A DNA stretch of 64,000 nucleotides from Melitaea cinxia. Taxonomy: Eukaryota; Arthropoda; Insecta; Lepidoptera; Nymphalidae. Under the pieces are notes generated by a model. It made no database searches, was not told the DNA's origin, and saw nothing but the letters and a program-made list of their open reading frames with translations. The stretch is taken from NCBI RefSeq assembly GCF_905220565.1, contig NC_059408.1:7812508-7876507 (forward strand), written 5' to 3'. The translations under genes and the position numbers were made by a program. Below are positions 44,526 to 56,195 of this stretch, in pieces (the stretch's first letter is position 1; each line of letters starts with the position of its first letter).

Positions 44526-47309
44526 ATCAATAATTTTTCACAAGATAAGAGTGATGACAAAAATAAAAATATTAAAATAGATTTTGTGTCGAAATTTTAT
44601 ATCATATTCGAGTTTTTGTTGGGCTTAAATCGAATTTCCGTCCTTAGTAGTAAAAGAATTTATTACTCTGTTCTAATGAACTTTTATAATGTAGGAATTG
44701 TTATAGCGTTTGTTTATGCAAATTTCGTATCTTGTAAATCTAAATACTCCTATTTGATAATAGTGGATCTGGTTTCCGTTTTAATCTGCGTTCCAGTATA
44801 TAGACTAACTTCTAAAAAATTATTTACATTTTACCAAACGCTAAATGATTTCGACGATAAAATTGGATTTAATAAAAGAACTTCAAAAGAAATACTATAT
44901 ACTCCTGTATTATTAATATTAATAATTACCTTAACGTTAATATTTTTCTATTTAGGCTCCTCTTCATTAAAACCATTATCGACTTTCAACATGCTAATGG
45001 TAACGTTAGTGCATTCTGTAGAACTGCACTATCAAGGGCATTTGTTATGTCTTTTAATTCAAAGAGTGAATTTAATAAAAAAATATCATAAGTTTTCTTT
45101 TTCTGCTAATAAAAAAAAATGATGACGTTGAAGTCAATAGTATTTCGAATAAAGATAATATAAAAGAAGGAAGAAAGAAATCTTACGTTCAAATGCACGT
45201 GTTACCGGATTTTTACAAAAAAAAATGATTATTGTTCACGATAACCTATACGAAGCTATTAAGTGGCAGGTGTGTATTATTTTATATTTAAAAAAATGTA
45301 TGGAATTAAATTTGTATTCATTAACAATACTATTTCATAACTTTGTTTTTAGATGCTGATACTTATCACGTCGAGTTTCTTTATTACATTGTTTTTATTG
45401 TTCTTTATATCAAAAATTATGATTATGAGAAAGGTAAGAATTAGAATAATAATAGACTTATTAAAAATATTCTCAATTTAATTGAATCTCGAGTTTCTTT
45501 GTAGCTTCTGTATATTATATATCATTACAAGTAAATCAGCTACAGCTTACAATGGCTTTTTTAAAGATAGCAGTTGGGCCAAATATTATATAAGTCACGA
45601 TATTGTGGTACAAGGTTTTATTACATGAATGTTGTTGAAAAATAGCAAAACGATTTGGAAACATTTTCAGTACAGTAACCTGTTTAGATTACGTCAATAA
45701 AATAAGCATAACAACTGAGTATTTACTTTAAATTATTAATGCCTAACAAGCGAATTTATTTTTCAGTATTCTACGCTCGTGTTTTTTCGGAATCTTTGCT
45801 ACTTAGTTAGTGAACTATATTTATACCATGACTGGCTGACTTCAATTTAGAGCACGTCAAATAAGAGAATTACTTTCTGTCGAATTCTATTCGAATAAAT
45901 TAGGTATATAAATAATTATTTTTATATTAATTTATAATAGTATACTAGATATATAAAAATTGCAACAACTTCCACTTAATTAAAATAGCTATAAGAGAAT
46001 GTTAGACTCTTACAAAAGATCTAAGTGTTTCAGCTACTATATTACAATAGTAAACGAAGGTAACTATATTTTATGAAACTAATGAATAAGAAACCACAAA
46101 CTGCATGACAGCATAAAGTAAGTTTGTTTAATATACGATCGACTTGTTTTACATACATGCGCTTTTTATTTACCTAAGCGATGTATGTTATAGGAACTAT
46201 TTTTATGAAGTGCGTATCCAGTATTGAAGGATTTAGACATTTAAAATAGTAAAAAAATTGTTCGAAAAATTAAGGGAATTCAAAAATTGAATAAAAATAC
46301 TCTTATTGACTTATTTTCTTTGTGCACATATTTAACTCTCAAACGTTCATTCATTTGTTATTTATTAGTGTTATGAAACGTCAATCTCAGTAGTCTCGCC
46401 TGTAAGGTAAAATAAACTCATGAGTTTTTGAGTATTAAGTAGCGGTGAAATAAAATTGGGATCATACTATTTTTACAATTTTACTAACGTTACTTGAGAA
46501 GTTACATTTATGAAAAAAAGTTATTTATTTATGTTAGAATTTTGTTTTGGATTGGCATATTTTTAAAATTTAACAACAATGATGTACCTACTTTTGATTA
46601 TGATAATAATTTGTATGCGACAATGTAATTTAAATTACGCCTTTATTGCATAAAAGAGTTTGTTAATTTTTCTTGGATTATTTGTAAAATTAAAAAGAGA
46701 GAAAAGTTGCTGTATGGATACGGCAGTAAGAATATAGCCATCCCCTCTCTTCCCGTGGGTGTTGTGGTGAGTCGACTAAGGGATAATACAGTTTCACTAC
46801 CACCTGGATGACGGGATAACCATCCAACTGCTGGGTTTGAAATACACAGGCCGAAGACGGGCAACAACGTCTTCGGTGCGACAAAGCCAGCCCTACGTCA
46901 ACCCGCCTGCCTAGCGTGGTGCCTATGGGCAAAACACATGAGTTCACGTTATTTTTGGCGCGAACTTGTGGAGGCCTATGTCCAACTGTGGACTGTATTA
47001 GGCTGAAGTGATGATGATGATAAAAGAAGCATATATTTTTGAACGTTCTTTGTCGATAAAAAGTAAGTTTTTGTAGTTGCGCCTTTATTGATCTTCATTA
47101 AGCCGTATTAATATGATAACTGTTGTATATTTTTAGGTAAATCAGAATGCAGTACAGCCCGCTCGCTTTATGCCCTGATGGAGACATATAACCTTTCATT
47201 TACTCTTTTTAAAATTTTTGACGTCAACATAATGTTGCCTTTCAAATTTATTGCTCTGATTGTCACTTATCTAATTATTATGCTACAATTTGACAAAGCG
47301 TCGAAATAA
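44526..47309 (+). pseudogene. gustatory receptor-like gene with frameshifts (possibly intact in other haplotypes)
   Basis: The frame is open from 44526 but has no ATG before FYIIFEFLLGLNRIS. This and further hydrophobic segments (NFYNVGIVIAFVYANF; PVLLILIITLTLIFFYLG) resemble the multi-pass N-terminal part of insect gustatory receptors. TGA at 45120 ends the frame after A9 (45111-45119). The next frame runs to a second A9 (45217-45225), and the original frame resumes at 45225 and ends at donor 45270. Exon 45353-45433 encodes one membrane segment. A last exon, 47137-47309, ends with TYLIIMLQF, the TYhhhhhQF signature of the family, and TAA. The middle exon expected before it was not found, and a SINE C lies in that intron. 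Confidence 0.7.
46713..47021 (+). mobile_element. SINE family C, full length, with (GAT)n tail, in receptor-gene intron
   Basis: It runs from GCTGTATGGATACGGCAG through TCTCTTCCCGTGGGTG and GAAGACGGGCAACAACGTC to GTGGAGGCCTATGTCCAAC and GGCTGAAGTGATGATGATGAT. The GAT repeat marks the 3' end and fixes the orientation of the family. Confidence 0.85.
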
Positions 47310-48262
47310 TGAACATAGATTAAATGTTATGTGTCTCGGTGTTTTATAAATAAACGAGTATATTGATTAGGCTGGCCGCATACGAAAAAATAACTGACCC
47401 CGATTTATAACGACTAGTAATATAGGATAAGTAGTCAAAAATGTAGTCAATGAAATACGTATTATCAAGAAAAACTCAAAAAGAACTCATCAGATTTCTA
47501 TCAAATCTAAATGGGACCATACGTCACGCACCAGATTTGATTGAAAATGTAATTATCAAAATCGGTGCACCCAGTAACAAGTTACAAGGTAACATCCATA
47601 CGAAAATACAATATTAAGAACATATTATTCCTTTTTTTAGTGGGTAAAAAAGTATGAATGCACGTAAGAGAGTCCAGTATATATTTACATATTGAATGAC
47701 CTAAAAATATCATCAAAAAATTTACAATATTTCTTGGTCTTCTTTAAAAACAAGTCTTAAATGTGAGACGAATGTTTTTTTGTACAGTCGTATGTTTTAA
47801 GAGAAGTTTTAATAGCTTTCATAACATAATTAATGTTCTGATTATTGTAGAAGTTTAAAATGCTTACTGTGTAATTAAGTATACTGAAAAACTTTGGAGT
47901 ATTTTGTGTGACACCTTAGAAAAGTAATAATTTTAATAAAGTTATACACAACTTTAATATAAATGAAAGCACGTTTTTGAATTTCTTACGTGAGTGGCAA
48001 TCTTGATATTTAATAATAGTGGTCATTATTTATATGTAATAAAACTCTTAATTAAGTAATATCACACTACATTATTATTACTAAGTGTGCTCTTGACATT
48101 TGTTGCTGTTACTTGTCGTTCTAATACACTAATTTCATGTATTTTACAATGAACAATAGGTATATTCCTAAGTATAGTATATTATTGTATATTTTTTAAC
48201 TACGCACGATTGCCGTTTTTATTAATAAATTAAATTACCACAAAGTCGATATTTTATTATTT
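47310..48262. other. mostly AT-rich sequence with a MITE M fragment
   Basis: About 47405-47650 is a diverged family-M copy (GTAGTCAATGAAATACGTATT, AAAATCGGTGCACCCAGTA). The rest has no recognised feature. Confidence 0.5.
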
Positions 48263-48304
48263 CGCTTCAGCCTGTAATATCCACTGCTATAGGCCTCTTT
48301 CCCC
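48263..48304 (-). repeat. SINE family A tail fragment
   Basis: CTTCAGCCTGTAATATCC, then CACTGCTATAGGCCTCTTTC, is the terminal 40 bp of SINE A in reverse orientation. Confidence 0.65.
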
Positions 48305-48624
48305 TTGAAACATGAAAACCATTTACGATCGATTTATTTTATCTTTATTACAGTTCTATAATTATTCACTACAGTAAACAAAAATATAAGTATTGGTGAT
48401 AACTTTTTCACCTGCAACATTGTAGCGAACAAAGATACTGTACGAAACTCAGGTCAATGTACTGAGCAACATAATAATATTTATAAAATTATGATGAGCT
48501 CATTTGGTAAAACTTAAAACAAAATGATGTGCACTTAGATAAACTATTTTAATCTATTTACCTTAAATATTAAGGAATAAAGTCATTAGTATTTACCAGG
48601 ATCATCAGAACTGAACTTCATTCA

Positions 48625-48916
48625 ATTCGTAGATGTAGGGCACAGCAGGAATTTCCTGCTCAAAATATGGAGCAGCCCGACTGGGGTAGTACCTCGACCT
48701 TACAGAAGATCACAGCTAAATAATACTGTTTTCAAGCAGTATTGTGCTCCTGTTGGTGAGTAAGGTGACCAGAGCTCCTGGGGGGATTGGGATTGGGTCG
48801 GTAACGCGCTTGCAATGCTTCTGGTATTGCAGGCGTCTATAAGCTACGGTAATCGCTTACCATCAGGTGAGCCGTACGCTTGTTTGCCGACCTAGTGACA
48901 TTAAAAAAAAAAAAAA
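48625..48916 (+). repeat. retroposon 3' tail, family T, with poly(A)
   Basis: Contains AGCAGGAATTTCCTGCTCAA (an inverted repeat GCAGGAAATTCCTGC-like), GAGCAGCCCGACTGGGGTAG, CGTTGGTGAGTAAGG-type and GGTGAGCCGTACGCTTGTTT blocks, and ends in A16 at 48902. It is the longest copy of family T in the window with an intact tail. Confidence 0.75.
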
Positions 48917-50005
48917 AACAACCTTTATTATTATGGATCTGAATTGAATTAAAATAAGTTTACAATTAAATTTATAGTTACTGTTTATAAGTATTATTTA
49001 ATTCTTTATATCACTCACAAGAAGCCGTTTTAAGACTTAAAACTAGCAAAAAGTCTGTCGTTTTCTGAAGACTATAATTATTACATGTCGATCAAACTTC
49101 GACCTTTAGGAAATTCGATTTTCCTAAAAGCGATTGGATACGAATTGAATTGAGTCCAGTGAATCAAATTCTATTCCTCAATCCATTTGTTTCCTTAGCC
49201 AGCTTAAATATAAATCGTTTTGACTTAGTAAAAATATGTGTTATATTGTAAGAATTTCTCAATGATTCTCGAAGAAAAATCTATGCGGCTTGAAATATTT
49301 TTGTATTTTCTAATAGTAACATGATATAGTCTGAACCGATGAAAGCTTTACCTTAACAATAAAATTCGGTAAAGAATAGTAGTACTTTGTAACATAATGA
49401 TTTTAAAGCCTATTTTTTTTTCTAATGTCTTCGAAAGTAACTCAACCAAAACAAGAAACAATAAAAAAACAAAAAGCTCTACCGGAAACATCGGTCATCA
49501 TATACCGGTCGGTCATAACTTTGGGTGTTTTCTGTTAACGTATGTATTTTTTGCAAAAATATATTTTTCGTAATTTATAAATATAATTAATTTAATAAGA
49601 TTGAAATTATTATATTTTTATTTACTTAACAATATAATACGAGTAGATAGGTATACTTCATAACCTAGTAACAAGCGTTTTTTCGTTTCCATTTTGTAAT
49701 ATATCCAATTTGATACCCATATGACCTACATATTCAAAATTTATTTATATTTAAATTTAAACCATGTGCAGCTCTTAAAATTTTATTCGTGTCCAAAATT
49801 TGTCAGACGAATGCAATAGCCTATATTACTGTATCCTGTGTATAGTATGTATTCCTTTGTGTTCCGAGTAAATCGAATTTGATAGTGCCGTCCTTGCGTC
49901 ACTTTATATTTTCGATAGAGAACCGTTATCATTTTAAAAGTTGCAAAAATAAATATAAATTTCACGAAAGTCCGGCTTAGCTACGAAAATAAAGCACCAC
50001 TATAA
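48917..50005. other. AT-rich sequence, nothing recognised
   Basis: No supported gene or repeat up to the TIR transposon. Confidence 0.5.
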
Positions 50006-50008
50006 TTA

Positions 50009-51029
50009 CACCGGCACACAAAAAAAATGAAGTGGAATGTGCATTTGACCGGACCTACTTACGGGTACGTATTTTGGTCCGCTGAATCCGAATTTGAGGT
50101 CAGTTTGACCTGTACACCCTCAGAATTTCGAGAAAACTTAAAAAAACCGTAAAAATGATGAAAATCGACAGTTTTAATGATGTAAACAATTTTTTAGAAC
50201 TAAACTAAGAGTGATTTTTGTGTATTTCGATCCGCTGACTACAAATCTTATGTGGAACCCACGCTGAATCCAAATTAGTAATTTGGCGACCAAAACATTC
50301 TTCATAAATTTGTTTGATCTTATCAGTTAACGATCTTCGATTCCTTTCCAAATTGAATTCGCCACAAATGTAACAAAATGAATCAGGATTTTTATTACAC
50401 AGATGAGAATTACTTCTTGTAATAGTATACTCTCCAGTAGCCAAGTTGCCCACTTCTAAAGAGCTGCAGTCGCTTGATGACGACGCCTGCGAGCCCGCTT
50501 TCTCACTCTGACCAGACGCCGATACTGGGGTTCCGACTCCCTGCATCGTAAAGTACTTATCACTTGTACCTGCCATGACGGCACACACGCCGTTTACCCA
50601 GGGACTCTGCCAGATGGTTCTGTTGCCCACCGTCACCACGTGGAGGTGCCCTGGTTACAGGCACAAGCAATTAAGCCTTCAAAACCAACAAAAGTGAAAA
50701 AGCAAAAAAAAAATACTTTTTTTGGAATTTTCGAGGGTTTTCTGCGATTTTTTTGCATTTAAAGCGGCCCATGGTCTCAATAAAGTTTCGACACATATTC
50801 AGCGGATCGAAATACACAAAAATCACTTTTAGTTTAGTTCTAAAAAAAATTTTACATCATTAAAACTGTCGATTTTCATCATTTTTAGGGTTTTTTTTAA
50901 GTTTTCTCGAAATTCTGAGGGTGTACAGGTCAAACTGACCTCAAATTCGGATTCAGCGGACCAAAATACGTACCCGTAAGTAGGTCCGGTCAAATGCACA
51001 TTCCACTTCATTTTTTTTGTGTGCCGGTG
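50009..51029 (-). mobile_element. TIR DNA transposon with 230-bp inverted repeats (CMC/Chapaev-like, uncertain)
   Basis: The left TIR 50009-50238 and right TIR 50799-51029 are nearly perfect inverted repeats starting CACCGGCACACAAAAAAAATG. TTA flanks both ends (50006-50008 and 51030-51032), a 3-bp target-site duplication. The CAC start and 3-bp TSD suit CACTA/Mirage/Chapaev elements; TTA would also suit PIF/Harbinger. The unique centre (about 560 bp) encodes only the zinc-finger-like fragment listed separately, so the element is non-autonomous. Confidence 0.8.
50205..50639 (-). pseudogene. Cys-rich N-terminal fragment of a transposon protein
   Basis: 144 codons on the minus strand. After a Ser-rich low-complexity part comes DSFCYICGEFNLERNRRSL, then EECFGRQITNLDSAW, VPHKICSQRIE. 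The spacing FCYxCG...C(F)G...D..WxPHxxC recalls a zinc-binding module common in predicted arthropod transposon proteins. The frame runs straight into the TIR and ends there, so the rest of the protein has been replaced by the terminal repeat. Function beyond possible DNA or zinc binding cannot be assigned. Confidence 0.55.
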
Positions 51030-51267
51030 TTATGATATTTTAGTTAAAAATACTGCGACAGTATCAAAAAATAGCAAATGCCACTATAAGCTAACGTAAC
51101 AACTTTAATTACTACATTGTAAAAAATAGGTAAATTATATTATACTGCACTTTATCTTACGGGTCTCTTAACTTTCTTAGCACTTTGTGATAGCTTTTAG
51201 CTCATTATAAATATAAATAAACCAATATAATTATCAACAATATCACAATTTATGGAGTAAATATTTT

Positions 51268-51305
51268 TATATAAATAGGGGTACTAATTTGCTCCACCTG
51301 TCAGT
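51268..51305 (+). promoter_or_regulatory. core promoter of hexamerin gene 2 (TATA box and TCAGT initiator)
   Basis: TATATAAATA at 51268-51277 is followed by a textbook arthropod initiator TCAGT at 51301-51305, about 31-33 bp downstream. A start at A51303 gives a 22-nt leader before ATG 51325. Only about 240 bp separate it from the TIR transposon upstream. Confidence 0.75.
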
Positions 51306-51324
51306 TGACGCTTGAGAACCAGCC

Positions 51325-54300
51325 ATGAAGGCAGCCTTGTGCTTGCTTCTTGGCCTTGCGGCTCTTGCCGCCGGCCAGGATACTGTGACGACCATTGGTA
51401 AGACATTAAAACTTTTTACTTTCTTTAATGGATTTCCTCCATACCGTATTGTTTTTAGTATATAAAAGACTAAAATAGAAACATTTTAAAACTAAAAGAA
51501 TAAATATTATAACAACAATTAATACGTGCGTTTTAATCTTAAAACATTTCTCCTTTAAGGAGACGAAATAGGAAATAAAAGTTTAATGGAAGTCGCATAA
51601 TTATTTTTTAAATATTCATGTTTGAAACTTTGCTCTTACACTTAGACCTAAATAAAAATAATTTTATGCTAGTTAATTGACTAAAAGCATGAAACGTTAT
51701 TTATTATCTTTTCAAAAGTAAAGCCGAAATTAAATTAAAAATATAGTATTACAGTAATAATAATTTAAAACGAATTTTCATAAAAAAAACGTTTTACTTT
51801 TCAGGTAACATGGGTATCAAGGACCGTCAGATATTCATTTGGAAGCTTCTGAACCATATTCTAGAACCAGTTGCATACAAAGATATAATTGACATTGGCA
51901 CTAATTTCAAAATTGAAGACAGTATGGAATTGTACTCCGTAAGCATAACTATACAAAATATTTTCGTAATTTAATTGTGCACATAAAGATGTTCTTTTTT
52001 CAAGAATACATAATATACGAACAAATAAGCTTAGACAAAAATAATTAAATAATGAAAATTTATTTACAGCGACGAGATGTAGTCAAAACATTCCTCAACA
52101 ACTGGAAATTTGGCTTTTTACCTCGTGGCGAAATATTCACTCTTCACGTTGACCGTCAATTGAAAGAAGTTGTCACCATGTTCCATATGCTATACTACGC
52201 CAAGGAGTTTGAGACTTTTATAAAAACCGCATGCTGGATGCGTCTCCACCTTAACGAAGGTATGTTCGTTTATGCTCTGACTGTAGCTGTCAGACATCGT
52301 GAGGATTGCAAGGGAATTGTTCTTCCACCGCCTTATGAAATCTACCCTTACTACTTCGTGCGTGCCGACGTCATCCAAAAAGCTTATCTGCTTAAAATGA
52401 AGAAGGGTCTAGTCGATCAAAAATTGTGCGACTTTTATGGAATAAGAAAGACTGAGAAAGATGTCTACATTATTGATGAAAATGTATATGATCGTCGCGT
52501 CTACTTGAGTGATGAAGATAAACTCAGATACTTTACAGAAGATATTGGCCTTAATACATACTATTACTATTTCCATGTCGACTACCCATTCTGGATGAAA
52601 GATGATGTTATAAACAATAAGGTCGGGTTCAGACGGTGGGAGCTTACGCTTTATGTATACCAACAAATCCTTGCTAGATACTATTTGGAACGTTTGTCGA
52701 ATGATCTTGGCGATATTACTACTTTCGCTTGGTATAAACCAGTTAAGAAAGGATACTGGCCTTGGATGATTCTTCATAACGGTGTTCACTTGCCTCCCAG
52801 GCTTAACAACTTTGAATTCAAAGATAAGAAGAACACTGAAGTTATGAATCTTGCCCAAGATTACGAGAGGCTTATTAATGAAGCTATAATTAAAGGTTAC
52901 GTCGAGGTATGTCGACTTTTAAACAATATTACAACTCTAAGCAATAAATTTATCTAATTATTAGATACAATTATACTAATAATATATTTTTATTTTGTTT
53001 TATAGATAAATGGAATGAGATTAGAGCTCACTAAGAGTGAAGACATAGAAATGTTAGGAAAACTTATTTATGGTACAATCGACAAAATTAACATTACTAA
53101 AAATCAAGTGGATGCTTACCGCTACCTCCTTATTTTAATGAAAGCTGCTGTTGGCCTCAACACTGTACATTCAGATAAGTAAGTATCCAATTTCAAAAGG
53201 CCTCTTTTCAAATAACACAATAGAAATTATTGATGTGTACGTATATTCGAAAAATGTTTATGATGTTTGAAAAACGTGGTTTCGTTTATCTTATCGTTAG
53301 CTAAATTATTAATGACTTTTTTTATATTGTTTTAGGTATTTCGTTATGCCAAGCGTTCTTGACAACTACCAGACAGCACTTCGTGACCCCGTCTTCTATC
53401 AGCTACAAAAACGTCTATCTTACTTCTTAACTCTCTTCAAAAATCGTCTTCCCAGCTACACACGAGAAGACTTCTCATTCCCAGGAGTTAAGATTGACAA
53501 TGTTGTAGTCGATAAACTCGTAACATATTTTGACGACTATCTCATGGATATGACAAATGCGGTAACACTTACTGATGATGAACTTAAAAAGACTAGATCT
53601 GACATGGTCTTCTTCGTTCGCAAACGCCGTCTCAACCATGATCCATTCAAAGTAGTTCTCGACATTCAGTCTGACAAGGCCGTTGACTGTGTGGTCAGAA
53701 TGTTCTTGGGTCCTAAAATGGACCACTTAGGACGAGTAATAGATCTTAACAAGAACCGACACAACTTTGTTGAAATTGACTCTTTCCTATACAAGCTTAA
53801 CACTGGCAAGAACACTATTGTCAGACAATCTATTGACATGCACAACTACGTTCGTGATCGCATCATGACCCGTGATTTCTGGAAGAAGATTGATACAATC
53901 AACGACATGAAGGATCTTTTTACAAAGGATCTCAGAAACTATCGTACCGGTTTCCCAATTAGGTTGCTGTTGCCTAAAGGTAAAGTTGGCGGCATGAAGA
54001 TGTTACTGTACGTCATTGTTACACCTCTAAAATTAGTGGATAATGTTGATCCCAATATCTTAGATACAACAAAAAAAGATATGGTATGGAACTTTAGATC
54101 TACTGTTTTACTGGATAAGATGCCTCTTGGTTTCCCATTTGACCGTCATATTGATCTGACTAAATTCTTCACCGCCAACATGAAATTCTTGGATGTTACA
54201 ATCTACCACAAGGTGGATGTCTGCGACATGAAGACTCGTTGGAATAGGTACGTCCTGAGAGACTACAACTTGGAAGACAAGACATATGATGATCGTATGT

Positions 54301-54359
54301 ACACAAATGTAGACATCAATATGAAAGTTGACCATAACGTAAATGTTTATGATTTGTAA
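51325..54359 (+). CDS. hexamerin storage protein 2 (BJHSP/VHDL-like subgroup), 5 exons, 746 aa
   Basis: Exons: 51325-51397, 51805-51938, 52070-52906, 53006-53178, 53336-54359, with GT-AG introns and a joined frame of 746 codons plus stop. Residues 1-17 (MKAALCLLLGLAALAAG) are a signal peptide. Signature 1 starts at Y223 (YFTEDIGLN, H, P) and signature 2 reads TALRDPVFY at 419. It differs from gene 1 by many substitutions throughout but has identical lengths for exons 2-4 and the same intron phases, so the two are tandem duplicates. Expected to act as a secreted storage hexamer subunit, possibly mixed with the gene 1 product. The C-terminus (VNVYDL) differs from that of gene 1. Confidence 0.95.
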
Positions 54360-54402
54360 GGACCACGAAAAATACAAACGGTACAGAGAAATATATTTAT
54401 AT

Positions 54403-54408
54403 AATAAA
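54403..54408 (+). terminator. polyadenylation signal of hexamerin gene 2
   Basis: AATAAA lies 44 bp after the stop codon. Confidence 0.75.
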
Positions 54409-54654
54409 TGATTTAATCAACTAATATGCGTTTTTTTTACTCTACACAAAACTACTATAGATTTTTAACGAGTAAAACTGAGGGGGAATTTTGTTTGAAA
54501 ATATTTTTGAAGAATGGTTTAAGTTAAAAGTTCTTTTATAGTTAAAATTGACATTCAATATTTATTGATATTCGATTTTATTTGCAATTAAATTCTGCTT
54601 TTTATGAAATTAAAATGGATTAGAATGTAATAAATAACTAATAAATAAATAAAT

Positions 54655-54821
54655 GTCTACACAATACACACACGGTCGTCTGTTCTACGGTTGTTATAAC
54701 AAAGCATTAAGTTGCTTAACAGCCGACTGGTATAGTTACATATTGTTTTTTTAAGATAAACGATAAGTTTTTTTTAGTATTTTAAAGCTAAAAGATATTT
54801 ATAAATAATACATATATAAAT
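54655..54821 (-). repeat. SINE family B, truncated minus-strand copy
   Basis: CACACGGTCGTCTGTTC, AAAGCATTAAGTTGCTTAAC and AGCCGACTGGTATAGTTACA match the 3' half of the 20.8-kb copy in reverse. The tRNA-like head is missing and the next SINE starts exactly where the body breaks off. Confidence 0.75.
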
Positions 54822-55106
54822 ATACGCCGCGTTGGCGCAACGGTCATAGCCATGGATTGTACCCGTTCTGCTGGCGGTTGCGGGTTCGATCCCCGCACAT
54901 GACAAACATTTGTATTGGCCATACAGGTGTTTGCCGTGGTCTGGGTGTTTGTGCAGTCCTTGTAGATCTCCCCACCGTTCCTCGGAGAGCACGTTAAGCC
55001 GTCGATCCCGATTGTTATCATATACACCTGATAGCGATCGTTACTCATAGTAGGGAATATATCCGCCAACCCGCATTGGAGCAGCGTGGTGGATTAAGCT
55101 TTGATA
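54822..55106 (+). repeat. SINE family A, 3'-truncated copy
   Basis: Intact tRNA-like head (ACGCCGCGTTGGCGCAACGG; GGTTCGATCCC) and body. It stops at GTGGATTAAGCTTTGAT, about 60 bp short of the family's 3' end. Confidence 0.85.
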
Positions 55107-55944
55107 TTATCTGTACTTAATATTAATGCTTAAGAGTTTGTTTGTACGCAGTAATCTCAGGATCATCAGATCTAAATCAAAAAATTCTTTAAGTTTTAGT
55201 CCATTACCGGAGAAAGATATATAAAGAAAGAATGAAATAAGAAGGGTATATAAGGGTACATAAAGTTTTAGTATGATTTTTCCTCAAATTAACGCGTGTG
55301 AAACCGCGGAACAGAGATAGTTAAGTTATAAAGAGTTACAGAAAATATTTATACTTATTATCATTTATTGTTTTATACTTTATTGCACATTCAGAATAAC
55401 ATTCAAGACAATAACAAAATTTTAATTAAAAAAATATATATATATTAATTAATTGTAATGAGATTTTTTTTTCGTTAACTTCAAAAAAATTATAAGCTCA
55501 TATTCTTAGCCTGATACATGATATATTGATTATGGGTGTGTGTCTTTTATTGAGTAGATGTAGCCCGCGACATCGTTCGCATAGATATTTTCATATTGTT
55601 TCGTATTTTATGCTGTCAAATGGTAAAAATTTTCCAGTTTTTGCGATAGTTTTCATTGATTATCAGTAGGTACTTCCTGAGATTACTACGTTGAATCACA
55701 TAAACTTTTTAACTTTATAATATTAATATTCAAAATTAATATAAAATTTTATTCAACTTCAATTTCCTTGCTTAGTTAAGATTTGATAACGCAATATTTT
55801 TAAAGTTAGAACAGTTTATCCTTTTACGAGTATTTATTACAAATGTATGAAACATGAACCAACAAACAAGTTTTATTAATACATGAATAACAAACAAGTT
55901 TTATTATGTTTGCTATCTAACGAAAAATAAAACCGATTTTTTTT
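55107..55944. other. AT-rich sequence with a Helitron end fragment
   Basis: About 55225-55320 resembles the inside of the 27.6-kb element (TCAAATTAACGCGTGTGAAA-CCGCGGAACAG). No gene seen. Confidence 0.45.
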
Positions 55945-56195
55945 TATACCTATAAGATATATGGTAAGAGATTACCGTAGCTTATAGACGCCTGCAACAT
56001 CAGAAGCATCACAAGCGCGTTACCGACCCAATCCCCAATCCCCCCAGGGGCTCTGGTCACCTTACTCACCAACAGGAACAAAATACTGCTTGAAAACAGT
56101 ATTATTTAGCTGTGATTTTCTGTAAGGTCGAGGTACTACCCCAGTCGGGCTGCTCCATATTTTGAGCAGGAAATTCCTGCTGTGTCCTGCCTCTA
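55945..56195 (-). repeat. retroposon 3' tail, family T, minus-strand copy
   Basis: Reverse of the 48.6-kb copy: T-rich start, ATTACCGTAGCTTATAGACG, GGCTCTGGTCACCTTACTC, CCCCAGTCGGGCTGCTCC and TTGAGCAGGAAATTCCTGCT. Confidence 0.75.

Noticed and set aside
45505..45900. Additional receptor exons after 45434 (for example behind the acceptors at 45504 and 45776)
   Set aside because: Candidate translations are short, hit stops soon and show no family motif, so they were not added to the gene model.
52409..52858. 149-codon minus-strand frame antisense to hexamerin 2
   Set aside because: Shadow of exon 3; no independent start context or domain.
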